A DNA stretch of 64,000 nucleotides from the IMG/VR virus record IMGVR_UViG_3300045944_000276, positions 1 through 64,000 of that record, one strand, 5' to 3'. Below, in pieces: positions 1-7,413 of the stretch. Under the pieces are notes generated by a model. The model was not told the origin of the DNA. It made no database searches and saw only the letters and a list, made by a program, of their open reading frames with translations. Position 1 is the first letter of the stretch, and each line of letters opens with the position of its first letter. This DNA is from a virus. Position numbers and translations under genes: made by a program.

Positions 1-493
1 GGTTCGAGCCGATCGAGTAGAAAACCTCGCCCGTCTCGGTATCGACATACGGCGCGCAGGTGCCGCGCGGCATCAGGTGCAGGGCGCGCACGGCGAAGCG
101 GTCATCGCGCAGGATCAGGATGAAGGCCTCGCCCTCGAAGAGCTCGGTCGCGATCGCGTTCAGGATGAACTGGGGCCAGGTCTGGTAGTCGTTGGGCTTC
201 CGGAGCACGCGCGAGGCGGGCGAGGTCGTCGAGGCGACGCGCCTGCCGCCGCTGCCTATGACCTTGTGCGCGGGCGGGCAGGTCGCGATCGCCTTGGCGG
301 TCGCCATCACGCACCTATACGCGATCGGCACGCACTGCGCGCTGCGGTGGTCGAGCGTGAGTCCGGCCTGGAAGCCGTCACCGAACGAGACCGGGAAGGG
401 GTTCCCCCAGTGCGAATAGCCGACGGCGGGTCCGCGGTAGCTGCCCTCGACGCCGCCGCCGAAGAAGGACTTGATGCGCTCGACGAGCCCCAT
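1..493 (-). CDS. Portal protein, HK97 family (prophage A), C-terminus outside window
   Basis: This is the N-terminal 164 residues of the portal, the dodecameric head vertex ring through which DNA is packaged and ejected. The reading frame runs off the left edge. It aligns almost residue for residue with the complete portal at 32049-33449, and the DNA of 1-120 is nearly identical to 32960-33079. The start ATG at 493 follows the stop of the upstream small gene by one base, so translation is probably coupled. Family assignment rests on the full-length copy; only the N-terminal third is visible here. Confidence 0.85.
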   Translation of the reverse strand, partial: MGLVERIKSFFGGGVEGSYRGPAVGYSHWGNPFPVSFGDGFQAGLTLDHRSAQCVPIAYRCVMATAKAIATCPPAHKVIGSGGRRVASTTSPASRVLRKPNDYQTWPQFILNAIATELFEGEAFILILRDDRFAVRALHLMPRGTCAPYVDTETGEVFYSIGSN

Positions 494-494
494 G

Positions 495-749
495 TCACTT
501 GCGCGGCGTGGTGCGCGGCTTCGCGGTCATGTCCTTGGTGTCGTATTCCTGCGCGCGCGGCGACAGATCGTAGTTCTCGACTTTCGCCGGCGGCGCGGTC
601 GTGATCTCTTTCAGCGCCAGCCCGCCCACGCGCGGGTCCTGCGCCTTTCCCGATTCGATGAGGAGCGCGGCGAGCGTGTCATCGCACTCGACGAATTCGA
701 GCGCGTTGTTGAGTTCCGGCAGCGGTTGAAATGCCCAGACGAGAGCCAT
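495..749 (-). CDS. Conserved small structural-region protein, 84 aa
   Basis: An unrecognised protein lying between the membrane peptide and the portal. It is conserved with the 81-residue protein at 33446-33691: both share a WAF-PLPELNN segment near the N-terminus and end in a Lys/Pro-rich tail containing YDTK. I chose the ATG at 749 because a GAGGAG ribosome site lies just upstream and because it matches the start of the other copy. No transmembrane segment or catalytic motif is visible. A minor head or portal-associated role is only a guess from position. Confidence 0.65.
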   Translation of the reverse strand: MALVWAFQPLPELNNALEFVECDDTLAALLIESGKAQDPRVGGLALKEITTAPPAKVENYDLSPRAQEYDTKDMTAKPRTTPRK

Positions 750-759
750 GCGCTTCTCC

Positions 760-951
760 TCAGTAACGCGGCCATTTCGGCAGCGGCAGCGCGCCAAAGA
801 TCGCGCCGAGCAGCAACAAAATGAAAATCAGGATGAGAATGACCATCACGATGTTCTTGAAGGGCGGCAGCAGCGGCAGGAGACCCAGCGCGTAATAGAT
901 CAGCCCGAACACCAGGCAGAGAACGAGCAGGTAGACGAGGAACTCAATCAT
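760..951 (-). CDS. Small two-helix membrane protein, 63 aa
   Basis: Nearly all of the protein is hydrophobic: one transmembrane helix at about residues 3-25 and a second at about 33-53, with a short basic/Pro-rich tail. A homologue of exactly the same length sits at 33688-33879. An AAGGA ribosome site precedes the ATG. Its size and topology would suit a holin-like or inner-membrane protein, but it lies among head genes with no endolysin beside it, so I do not assign a lysis role. Confidence 0.65.
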   Translation of the reverse strand: MIEFLVYLLVLCLVFGLIYYALGLLPLLPPFKNIVMVILILIFILLLLGAIFGALPLPKWPRY

Positions 952-1019
952 GCTGTCGTCCTTTCAGAAAAAACGCGGGCGAGCTATCCGGCCAGCTACG
1001 CCCGCGTACCGGGGGAGAG

Positions 1020-1577
1020 TTACTTTGGTTGCGCTGCGGGCGGCGACGGCGGCAACGGCCAGCCCACTGACAGCGACGTGTCGATCACGGTCCAGCGATA
1101 ACCGACGCCAGAGATCGCGACGAGCGCAATCGCCTTGCCCTGCGGCGCATTAGGTCCGAGCGGTGGCCAGATCACGCCGGGAGGGATCGGCAGCGGATTC
1201 CCAGGCGTTGCCGGAAAGATGGGCAGCGTTCCGTGTTGCGGCGGCAGCGCGATCGGCAGCGCGGGTTGTCCGGGTTGATTTCCCGGAACGGTCGGCAGCG
1301 GCGGCAGCGGCTGACCCGCGATTCCTCCAGGAGGCAACGGCTGACCAGGCAGGCCAGGAAAATTCGGCAGGTCTTGACCAGGCAGGCCAGGAAACGGCGG
1401 CAGCGGTTGCCCCGGATGATGACCGGGACCGCCGGGGAGACCTTGACCGGGATAGCCTTGTCCCGGAAAACCACCACCGGGCAGACCTTGCCCCGGATAA
1501 ACCGGCGGGCCGCCGGGCAGACCTTGCGACGGATAGCCGCTACCCAGTTCCGGCAATGGAATAATCAGAGCAATCAT
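1020..1577 (-). CDS. Pro/Gly-rich collagen-like protein, 185 aa
   Basis: Low-complexity protein with many PGQGLPGG and LPGLPGQ type repeats over residues 10-130, then a more ordered C-terminal part containing an IWPPLGP segment followed by ALVAISG and YRWTVID. It occupies the same place (downstream of the capsid gene) as the WGPTDPRP-repeat protein of prophage B at 34409-35047 but shares only the proline-rich character. AGGAG precedes the ATG at a good distance. Proteins of this type are common beside the major capsid gene in tailed phages. A role in head decoration is inference. Confidence 0.65.
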   Translation of the reverse strand: MIALIIPLPELGSGYPSQGLPGGPPVYPGQGLPGGGFPGQGYPGQGLPGGPGHHPGQPLPPFPGLPGQDLPNFPGLPGQPLPPGGIAGQPLPPLPTVPGNQPGQPALPIALPPQHGTLPIFPATPGNPLPIPPGVIWPPLGPNAPQGKAIALVAISGVGYRWTVIDTSLSVGWPLPPSPPAAQPK

Positions 1578-1676
1578 GAATGCACTCCTGTAATGAGGTT
1601 GTGAAAAACTTGCCGCGTTTCGTTCGCTCCCCGTTGTCGGCGCGGCGTCGCGAAACGTCGCGCCGATTTTCTTTTC

Positions 1677-3599
1677 CTACCAAGCAACAGCAGTCAATTC
1701 CTGCACCGGCCCCGGCGTCCTCATCTTTGCCCAGTCAACGTCTAGCAGCATTCTTAAGGCCCATGTGTTCGTCTGGTATAGAGATCGCGTGGGGGCCGCC
1801 ACCACGTTGGGCGTTCCCGTTGCCGAGATCGGCGCGGGCGCGTTGTCCTCGTGCAGCGTCGCTTCCAGACTCGCCATGAACGCGGGCGCACCAATCGCGA
1901 ACGAGTAGTAATCGAAATCAACGAGCAAAACTATTGCCGGGTCCATCGTCGTTGACTGCACGACGGGATAGCCCGCAAGTGTCCCGCTCGTCGTTTCCGG
2001 AAACACTCGCGTTCCCGTCGCTGTTTGCAGCCACGACACGGCGACATAGTTTTTCGGATGCATGAGCCAGCGCGTGTTCGGCCCGCCCATGTTCGCCGTC
2101 GCCAGTGCCGTCAGCATCGCTTTGATGTCGGTCTGGATCGCCGCCGCAGTTGCGCCCGTCGAGGCGCGCGTATCACCGGCAGCGAGCCCTGCGCGAATGC
2201 CAGCGGGCGAGACCGCCGTCGCCGCGCTATTGCTCAGGAAAACCTGATCGAGCAGCGTCGCGGTGTCACTCACCATGCGCCGTTGCAGATAACCCGCGAG
2301 ATCGATAGCAGAGCGCCGCAACATTTCCGCCGTCGCCGTGACGATCACGCCGAGATTCTTTGGCGTCAGCACTGCTGATGCGAACGTCGTGCGCTTCACG
2401 GGAATCGGCGCGCCTTCAGCCCGAAACGCTCCCGACAAGTCAGTCGGCCCGCCCGCAGCAATGGGAATCGTGATCGACATATTCCCTTCGAACGAGTGCG
2501 ACTGTCCCTGCGGCACGATGCGCGGCAGAAGTGCCTGCGCGCGCAGCATGTCCATGAATTGCCCGTAACCCGTGCGCGTCAATTCCTGCGCCCATCCCGC
2601 CACGTTGCTCATCGCGGGATTAACTGCCGCCTTGACGATGGTTTCGACGGCTTGCGAATTCGGAAAGCGCCGCGCCGCTACTGTTTCAACGTCCATCGAC
2701 TTGACGCTGCTCTCGTAGATACAGAGCGCCAGCTTCCCGAAGAGATTCTCCGTGTCCTTCGACTTGTCGCGGAACTGGACGATGTTCGCGCTTCCGACCT
2801 GCTCGCTCACCGGTTGCGCGCCATTCGCCAGGCGGGCCTCGGCGGCTTTCAGCGAAGCGAGCTTGCCGTCGACCGCCTGCAGCTCGGCGTCGATGCCATC
2901 GACGATGGCCTTCTGCGTGGTGAACTCGTCCGTGCCGGCGGCGCTCTCGCCAAGCTTCCCTGATTCGACCGCGAGCCGGTCGACCAGCTCGACTTGCTTT
3001 TCCTGCGTCTCGACGACAAGTTGAGAAATGGTCTTGCCCATTGCTTTACTCCGTTTGGGACTGCTGCTAGCGGCAACTGCCGACGGGGAGGACGACGCCG
3101 GAGCGCCGATCGCGGGCAGCTGCCCTACGGCGTCCAGCGAGAAACCGAATTGCTTGGCGATCTGCACCGCGCGCGGGTGCGCAGGCACGCTGACGATCGA
3201 GGTCTCGAGGAGCTCGAGCTCCCGGAAGTGAAGGCCGCCGATGTCATTCGGCTCGCCCTTGGCGCGGAAGCCGATCGAGGCGCCCAGGGGCACCCCGTCC
3301 GCAATGAGGGTTTTCACCATCTGCGCGAGCGCGGTCGAGGCGAACTTGATCTCGCCAACCAGGGCGCCGGCCTCGACTTTCAGGTTTTGCCAGTAGCCGA
3401 TCGGCTTCTCGCGCTCGTGCTGCCAAAGGGCGATGAGCCGCTTGCGGAGATGCGGCTGGTAGGCGGCCGGGTCGATCGTGTCCTTGACGCGATCGGGCGA
3501 GGAGGCGGAAAGGACGAAGCGCGCGTCGAATTCCGGCGCGGCGGACTTCTCGAGGGTGAGCGGGAAGCTTTTGACTAGGTCAGCGATGGCGGCGGGCAC
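1677..3599 (-). CDS. Fused HK97-type prohead protease and major capsid protein, 640 aa
   Basis: Residues 20-165 are a U35-type prohead protease: His in the LWQHE segment and Ser in LGASIGFR are the expected catalytic pair, followed by the VPAHPRA segment. Residues 185-270 are a charged, coiled-coil delta/scaffold-like linker, and residues 280-640 are an HK97-fold major capsid protein. In HK97 itself these are separate genes; here, as in prophage B (35121-37037), they are one polypeptide. The start is GTG at 3599, matching the GTG start in B. The protease is expected to cleave away the N-terminal part during head maturation. Confidence 0.88.
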   Translation of the reverse strand: MPAAIADLVKSFPLTLEKSAAPEFDARFVLSASSPDRVKDTIDPAAYQPHLRKRLIALWQHEREKPIGYWQNLKVEAGALVGEIKFASTALAQMVKTLIADGVPLGASIGFRAKGEPNDIGGLHFRELELLETSIVSVPAHPRAVQIAKQFGFSLDAVGQLPAIGAPASSSPSAVAASSSPKRSKAMGKTISQLVVETQEKQVELVDRLAVESGKLGESAAGTDEFTTQKAIVDGIDAELQAVDGKLASLKAAEARLANGAQPVSEQVGSANIVQFRDKSKDTENLFGKLALCIYESSVKSMDVETVAARRFPNSQAVETIVKAAVNPAMSNVAGWAQELTRTGYGQFMDMLRAQALLPRIVPQGQSHSFEGNMSITIPIAAGGPTDLSGAFRAEGAPIPVKRTTFASAVLTPKNLGVIVTATAEMLRRSAIDLAGYLQRRMVSDTATLLDQVFLSNSAATAVSPAGIRAGLAAGDTRASTGATAAAIQTDIKAMLTALATANMGGPNTRWLMHPKNYVAVSWLQTATGTRVFPETTSGTLAGYPVVQSTTMDPAIVLLVDFDYYSFAIGAPAFMASLEATLHEDNAPAPISATGTPNVVAAPTRSLYQTNTWALRMLLDVDWAKMRTPGPVQELTAVAW

Positions 3600-3715
3600 C
3601 GGTGAACTCCCGAGGAGCCACCGACCGCTCGCGCGATGGATTTACGCTGTGATTGATCGTCCTGCTTGCGCCGCTCGTCCTCGCGCTCGCGCCTGCCTGG
3701 ACGATTGGAGGTCAT
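3575..3715 (-). CDS. Possible small basic protein upstream of capsid gene, 46 aa
   Basis: A very charged Arg/Gln/Lys-rich peptide whose end overlaps the capsid gene start by 25 bases. An equivalent 45-residue frame exists in prophage B at 37016-37153 (GTG start there), and the two peptides agree over about 35 positions before diverging. The ribosome site is weak (GGGAAGG about 11 bases away). The DNA here is conserved between units anyway, so this may instead be an untranslated leader that is open by chance. Confidence 0.35.
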   Translation of the reverse strand: MTSNRPGRREREDERRKQDDQSQRKSIARAVGGSSGVHRCPPPSLT

Positions 3716-3784
3716 TGGGAGCGGAGCCTTCCCTGCCCCTTGACCCCTGCTTGCCGACGCGCCCTGCGCGCTCCAGGCAAGCCG

Positions 3785-3842
3785 CAGGGGCATTCCTGAT
3801 ATGACTCAGACATGCCCGGGATTGTGCGCGCGAGTCTGGGCG
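3785..3842 (-). promoter_or_regulatory. Conserved noncoding leader block before the capsid gene
   Basis: About 58 bases between the HTH gene and the capsid gene match 37222-37280 of prophage B at roughly 85 percent, although no shared protein frame explains it. It includes an identical GGATTGTGCGCGCGAGTC core. It may be a processing, translational or regulatory leader for capsid mRNA. The function is inferred only from conservation. Confidence 0.4.
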
Positions 3843-3845
3843 CAG

Positions 3846-3863
3846 CACAATCGTATTATTGTG
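3846..3863 (-). promoter_or_regulatory. Inverted repeat with HTH-gene stop codon in its loop (A)
   Basis: CACAAT and ATTGTG arms separated by six bases. Read on the minus strand, the loop region contains the TAA stop of the small HTH gene. Prophage B has a different inverted repeat, CACCCAA/TTGGGTG, at exactly the equivalent place (37287-37306), again with TAA in the loop. The bases changed together, so the pairing seems to be what is kept. Confidence 0.5.
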
Positions 3864-4158
3864 TGATTTTTCCTGCGCTCGATTTCGCATAAAAATACGT
3901 TTCATGTGGAACCTCGCCGCGCAGGCAGTCGAGCACCCTGAGTAGTCGGCGGGCGAGTAGGTCGCGCGGTTCCGCGTTGCGGCCGGAGCGAAGGGCGGCC
4001 AGGGCCGACCACGAAGTTCCGACGGCGCGCGCGAGTTCGGAAGCCCGCAGGCCGCGGGCGTCGATCTCGTTAAGGATCGCCGGCCAGTCGATAGGCGCGG
4101 ACACACTGGCCGCTTCAGCGGCGCGTGTTTCGATTTCGCGTTTTCTGTCCGGGTTCAT
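3856..4158 (-). CDS. Small helix-turn-helix protein between TerL and capsid genes, 100 aa
   Basis: The middle of the protein (about residues 24-62) reads as an XRE-like HTH: IDWPAILNEIDARGL followed by ASELARAVGTS and a recognition-helix-like ALAALRSGR. A 99-residue homologue lies at 37297-37596. The start ATG overlaps the TerL stop (ATGA), so it is translated with the terminase. A DNA-binding protein in the middle of the packaging and head genes is unusual. It could control late expression or act in packaging; neither is shown. Confidence 0.7.
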   Translation of the reverse strand: MNPDRKREIETRAAEAASVSAPIDWPAILNEIDARGLRASELARAVGTSWSALAALRSGRNAEPRDLLARRLLRVLDCLRGEVPHETYFYAKSSAGKITQ

Positions 4159-5675
4159 GCGATCAGGGCGGCGACATCGAACGCTGGCGCCGTAACCATG
4201 AAGACACCTACAGCCATCACCGCGGCCACCAGCGGGTCAATACGCTGTGTCGTGTGCGACTTGTCGAGCTTCCTGTTTCCCGCCGCATCGCGCACCACGA
4301 TCGCGCTGGCGGCCGCCATGTTGAGCAGCGGATGGGCGCCGTGGCGCAGCTTCTGCTGCAAGAGGAGGGTCTCGAAGTGCTCCACGCGCGGGCTCATCGA
4401 CTGGTAGCCCTGGCCGACTTCCAACCAGGTGTTGACTACGAAGCCGTTACGCTCGGCGGCCGACTTCGCCTCGACGATGCGCCAGCGGTCGAACGCGCAA
4501 ACATCGACCCGCACGCCCAGGTCGTCCAGGCGGATGCGCAGCCACTGGAAGAGGAAATCGTAGTCGATCGTGGCGCCCGGCACTGCGACCAGGTGTCCGC
4601 TCGCGACCCAGGCGGTGTACGGTGCCCGGTCCCGGAGCTCGCGTTCGGGCAACCCGCGCTCGGGCGTGAAGACGAACGGCAGGAGGTGGACGCTGCCGGC
4701 GTCGTCCTGGGCGGCCAGCACGCAGGCGGTCAGGTCGTTCCGCTGCGAGAGGTCGAGCCCGGCAGCCACCGTGCGCCCGTCCGCGAAGATCGCCTGATCA
4801 GGAGCGGCGCCGCACGCCTTCCACACGCCGGGGGCCAGCCACTGGTGCTCGAGCGCCACGCGCTGGTTCAACACGTGGTTGCGGTACGCCGCCTCGGCGC
4901 CAGGCAGGCGCTTCGCCTCCGCGGCCTGGCGCAGCATCTCGCCCTGGTTCATGAACTCGCCGAAGTGCGGATTGGCCGCCTTGATCGCCTTCAGCCCGAA
5001 TGGGTCCAGGTCAGCGGCCGCCGTGTAGAGCTCGATCTTCCTCTCCCGCTCCTCCCCGCGCAGCGCGTCGTCGATCAGCACCGACAGGAGATCGGCATCG
5101 CCCGGCGCCTGCGTGCTGATGACGATCGAGAGCGGCCGCGGCTGCTTCGCCTGCGCCGTCTCGAGCGCCTCGTAGAGCTCCGAGCGCGGTCCGCGCACCC
5201 GCCCGAGCTCGTCGTGCACCACGAAGGCCGGCGAGAGCCCGTGCGCCGTCGAGGCGTCCGCGGAGAGCGCCCGGTAGAGCGTCCCGAGTTTCGGGCACGC
5301 CAGCTGTTTCGCGGTCTCGCGCACGACCACCACTGCGGCCAGGTCCACCGACAGGCGCACGCACTTGGCCGCATACCCGAAGAGGATCGCCGCCTGGTCA
5401 CGGGACTGCGCCGCCGAGAAGAGCTGGCTATTGGGCAGCGCTTCGTGACCGCACAGGTGCAGGAGCAGCAGGAACGCCGCGAACGCTGTCTTGGCGTTGC
5501 CCCGTCCCATCGACAGGATGAAGGTCCGCGTCGGCGTGTCGTAGATCCGGCGCAGCCACCGCTTCTGGTGCGCCGTCAGCTTCACCGGCCGGCCGACGAG
5601 CCGGCCCTCCGGTATCCGGCAGTAGTCCTCGATCCAGGCGGCGTTGCGCTGCCCGCGCGTCACTCGCTTGCCCAC
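4155..5675 (-). CDS. terL: Terminase large subunit (prophage A), 506 aa
   Basis: ATPase and nuclease of the DNA-packaging motor. The Walker A segment GRGNAKT is at residues 57-63 and the Walker B FVVHDELG ends in Asp155-Glu156. The C-terminal nuclease half begins around the GLDLS segment (first acidic residue) and has a late DPLVAAVMA acidic position. Length and motifs fit the HK97/YmfN-type (Terminase_1) family, which cuts at cos. It overlaps TerS upstream by 16 bases and starts with GTG. Nearly identical over its whole length to the copy at 37609-39123. Confidence 0.93.
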   Translation of the reverse strand: MGKRVTRGQRNAAWIEDYCRIPEGRLVGRPVKLTAHQKRWLRRIYDTPTRTFILSMGRGNAKTAFAAFLLLLHLCGHEALPNSQLFSAAQSRDQAAILFGYAAKCVRLSVDLAAVVVVRETAKQLACPKLGTLYRALSADASTAHGLSPAFVVHDELGRVRGPRSELYEALETAQAKQPRPLSIVISTQAPGDADLLSVLIDDALRGEERERKIELYTAAADLDPFGLKAIKAANPHFGEFMNQGEMLRQAAEAKRLPGAEAAYRNHVLNQRVALEHQWLAPGVWKACGAAPDQAIFADGRTVAAGLDLSQRNDLTACVLAAQDDAGSVHLLPFVFTPERGLPERELRDRAPYTAWVASGHLVAVPGATIDYDFLFQWLRIRLDDLGVRVDVCAFDRWRIVEAKSAAERNGFVVNTWLEVGQGYQSMSPRVEHFETLLLQQKLRHGAHPLLNMAAASAIVVRDAAGNRKLDKSHTTQRIDPLVAAVMAVGVFMVTAPAFDVAALIA

Positions 5676-6088
5676 GGCAGGCGCCTGGGTTCCTGCTCGA
5701 CGCTCGTCGCCGAGGCCTCGGCGCGATAAAGCGTCACCTGCGCGAGCCGCATCGAGTGCGCCAGCCTTTGCACCGCCCTGGTCTCGGCGAGCAGCAGCCG
5801 GCGCAGGCGCTCGTAGCGCGCGAGCCCTTCGTCGCCCTCCAGGGATGTCGGGTCAACCCGGTCCAACTGCGCGGCGATCACGTCCGCTCCCACGACGTGC
5901 CGGCAGTAATTCGCGAGCAACGGCTCGTGTTCGGGCCCGAACCATTCCGCAGGCCGGGAATTGACCGTGCGCAGCCACACCGCGCGCTCGGCCCCGTGTA
6001 TCAGGCTAGCCGGCGGCCCGAGGCGGGTGACGCCCCGAATATCGGTCGCGACGACCGCCAGCGAAGATTTACGACCCCTCTGCTTCAT
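5660..6088 (-). CDS. terS: Terminase small subunit, P27 family (prophage A), 142 aa
   Basis: DNA-recognition subunit that brings the packaging site to TerL. It matches the 142-residue TerS at 39114-39542, sharing WLRTVN-RPA-WFGPEH, the YCRHVVGAD segment and a C-terminal LA-SMRLT helix. It directly precedes TerL, and the candidate cos region lies just upstream. The ATG start at 6088 has no clear ribosome site but equals the start of the other copy. Confidence 0.85.
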   Translation of the reverse strand: MKQRGRKSSLAVVATDIRGVTRLGPPASLIHGAERAVWLRTVNSRPAEWFGPEHEPLLANYCRHVVGADVIAAQLDRVDPTSLEGDEGLARYERLRRLLLAETRAVQRLAHSMRLAQVTLYRAEASATSVEQEPRRLPWASE

Positions 6089-6094
6089 ACCGAT

Positions 6095-6553
6095 TTAGCG
6101 AAGGAACCTATCGGCCGCCGGTGCGCCGGCTCGCTTCGAGTCGTTCGCTTCCCCCCCGCCGGACTCGGTCGCACTCCCCCGTCGATTTGGCTTCGACCGC
6201 CGCCGCTTTCTCAGATCCGCCAGCATTTCCGTGATGAATTCGTCGCGGCCACGGATCTCCGTCGATAGATTCTCAATCACATAGCCTTCTGCAGTCAGAA
6301 TGCCGATCCTTTGAGTCGAGCACGGCGCATACGCAAGAATCGGCCTCGCTATCCCACATCCGGCATTGAGGTCGTAGTGATCGAACAACCATCCGACGAT
6401 AGGCACCTCATCTTCATGATAGTCGTCGTCATCGAGTAGTGTCACCACAAGCGCAGTATGACCAGTGCATGCGGGGATCATATGCTTCGCCGTCAAGCGC
6501 TCGACCTCGGCCTCACGCAGCTGACGCTCGGTAAGCTCTCTCAAGCGGGTCAT
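6095..6553 (-). CDS. Hypothetical protein, 152 aa
   Basis: Not recognised. The N-terminal 25 residues are helical and charged, the middle is acidic (LLDDDDYHEDE), and the C-terminus is Arg/Gly-rich. The last 25 codons run through the candidate cos region, whose DNA is conserved with prophage B in a different reading frame, so that tail is probably not under protein selection. The ATG at 6553 lies five bases from the HNH stop. The two small genes at the same place in B (39539-39769 and 39766-39999) are not obviously homologous. Confidence 0.55.
   Translation of the reverse strand: MTRLRELTERQLREAEVERLTAKHMIPACTGHTALVVTLLDDDDYHEDEVPIVGWLFDHYDLNAGCGIARPILAYAPCSTQRIGILTAEGYVIENLSTEIRGRDEFITEMLADLRKRRRSKPNRRGSATESGGGEANDSKRAGAPAADRFLR
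6113..6180. other. Candidate cos packaging region (prophage A)
   Basis: These 68 bases agree with 39582-39649 of prophage B at all but about five positions, yet the two units read them in different frames as different amino acids. The DNA itself must therefore be conserved. It lies immediately upstream of terS and downstream of an HNH gene, exactly where cos sits in HK97-type phages, and contains the dyad-like GCCGGCGCACCGGC and a run of seven G/C. The cut positions are not known. Confidence 0.55.
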
Positions 6554-6557
6554 GGCG

Positions 6558-6851
6558 TTATCTCCAACCTGACGGCAGCCCATCGATCGCGACCGGCATG
6601 CGCTCGACATGGTTGCCGCCTTTCGCACTGTGCCGCTTCGCATCGCAGTCTATGCACAACGTGCGCAGGTTCGACAGCACGAGCGCCAGGTCAGGCCGCT
6701 TGCGCCTCGGCTCGACGTGATCAACCCGGCTTTCGCCCTTGCCGCGCACGCTGCGTTCGCAGATCGTGCATTTCCAGTGATCACGCTTGAGCGCCTTGTA
6801 GCGCAGCTCCCGCCAGGCGTTCGAGGAATAGAACGGGTCCGTGCCCTTCAT
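6558..6851 (-). CDS. HNH endonuclease beside terminase genes (prophage A), 97 aa
   Basis: HNH nuclease with a CxxC zinc pair (WKCTICERS), the catalytic DHVEPRRK segment, the SNLRTLC segment and a closing CDAKRHS. HNH proteins next to the terminase genes assist cos cleavage in HK97-like phages (gp74 type). The start ATG at 6851 overlaps the stop of the 43-residue gene. The homologue in prophage B is 40001-40348, with a longer N-terminus. The position suggests a packaging role rather than a homing one. Confidence 0.85.
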   Translation of the reverse strand: MKGTDPFYSSNAWRELRYKALKRDHWKCTICERSVRGKGESRVDHVEPRRKRPDLALVLSNLRTLCIDCDAKRHSAKGGNHVERMPVAIDGLPSGWR

Positions 6852-6979
6852 GATCGTCCTTCCCACACGTCGTTGAGCAGCGCCAATTCTGCGTTCGTCG
6901 GCAGTCTGCCCGCAATTCTGCGAAGTTTCCACGACAGCCACAGGTAGCGGATGTGGCGGATGAGCGGCCAGCGCTTCAC
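6848..6979 (-). CDS. Conserved small basic protein, 43 aa
   Basis: GTG start at 6979 with an AAGGAGAAG ribosome site. Trp/Arg/Leu-rich and nearly identical to the 43-residue product at 40564-40695; only a few residues near RLPTNAELALL differ. The overlapping start/stop with the HNH gene suggests coupled translation. The function is unknown. The conservation shows it is a real gene, not a shadow. Confidence 0.65.
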   Translation of the reverse strand: MKRWPLIRHIRYLWLSWKLRRIAGRLPTNAELALLNDVWEGRS

Positions 6980-7095
6980 GGCTTCTCCTTCCTTCTTCTC
7001 TGGTAATACTTGAAGTGAAGGAAGCCGTGCGACATACCGCACGATCTGTAGCGAACGTGCTTGCCGCAATTACTGCATCGCGTCCGGTATCTCAC
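6976..7095 (-). CDS. Possible small Cys-rich protein, 39 aa
   Basis: GTG start at 7095, basic, with CSNC and a later Cys/His pair (SCGMSHGFLH) that could hold a metal ion. The stop overlaps the start of the next gene in the ATGA/GTGA fashion seen throughout this operon. It occupies the position of the methyltransferase gene in prophage B. No homologue is seen in the window, so the call is tentative. Confidence 0.35.
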   Translation of the reverse strand: MRYRTRCSNCGKHVRYRSCGMSHGFLHFKYYQRRRKEKP

Positions 7096-7123
7096 GCGAG
7101 CACCCACGCCAGCACGTCGGGCT

Positions 7124-7309
7124 TCATCGCTTCCACCACGACGGCAGCACCACGTCAAACCAGTGCGTCCACTGGCGCGTCCTCGTGCCGCACGTTACCG
7201 CGCAACTCCACGTCTTATAGACCTTGCGCTTATGGATGCGGAAACTCGGCATCTGCTGGCGGATGAAGCCGATAAACACACGTCCAGGTAGGCGCATGAT
7301 CCGGATCAT
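7124..7309 (-). CDS. Hypothetical basic protein, 61 aa
   Basis: Starts with ATG at 7309, overlapping the stop of the 31-residue membrane peptide (ATGA). Arg/Trp-rich, with no recognisable motif and no counterpart in prophage B. The overlap fits the operon style. Confidence is limited by small size. Confidence 0.35.
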   Translation of the reverse strand: MIRIMRLPGRVFIGFIRQQMPSFRIHKRKVYKTWSCAVTCGTRTRQWTHWFDVVLPSWWKR

Positions 7310-7401
7310 GCCAGCACCCACGCCAGCACGAAGGCAGAGACCATCAGCACGATCGCCGCGATGACGATGAAGGGCAGGTTGTCCTCCTCGTCGTGTTTCA
7401 T
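7306..7401 (-). CDS. Tiny conserved single-helix membrane peptide, 31 aa
   Basis: Reads MKHDEEDN followed by one transmembrane helix to the end (FVLAWVLA). It is preceded by GGAGG at seven bases. A 32-residue homologue starts identically and ends identically at 41406-41504 in prophage B, at the same place beside the repeat cluster. Conservation across two otherwise exchanged replication blocks argues for a real gene. The function is unknown. Confidence 0.6.
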   Translation of the reverse strand: MKHDEEDNLPFIVIAAIVLMVSAFVLAWVLA

Positions 7402-7413
7402 GCGGCCACCTCC

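Noticed and set aside
1637-1666. Hairpin after the A capsid gene followed by T-rich DNA on the plus strand
   Set aside because: The T-run is on the strand opposite to the capsid gene and no plus-strand gene precedes it, so it is not a convincing terminator.
4125-5729. Long open frame of 534 codons opposite the terL gene
   Set aside because: Antisense shadow in GC-rich DNA. It has Arg/His-rich composition and no motifs, whereas the minus-strand TerL has all family motifs.
7093-7329. Similar CACCCACGCCAGCACG strings at about 7101 and 7317 as a functional repeat
   Set aside because: They look like a short local duplication of the membrane-peptide gene end; no pattern in other units.
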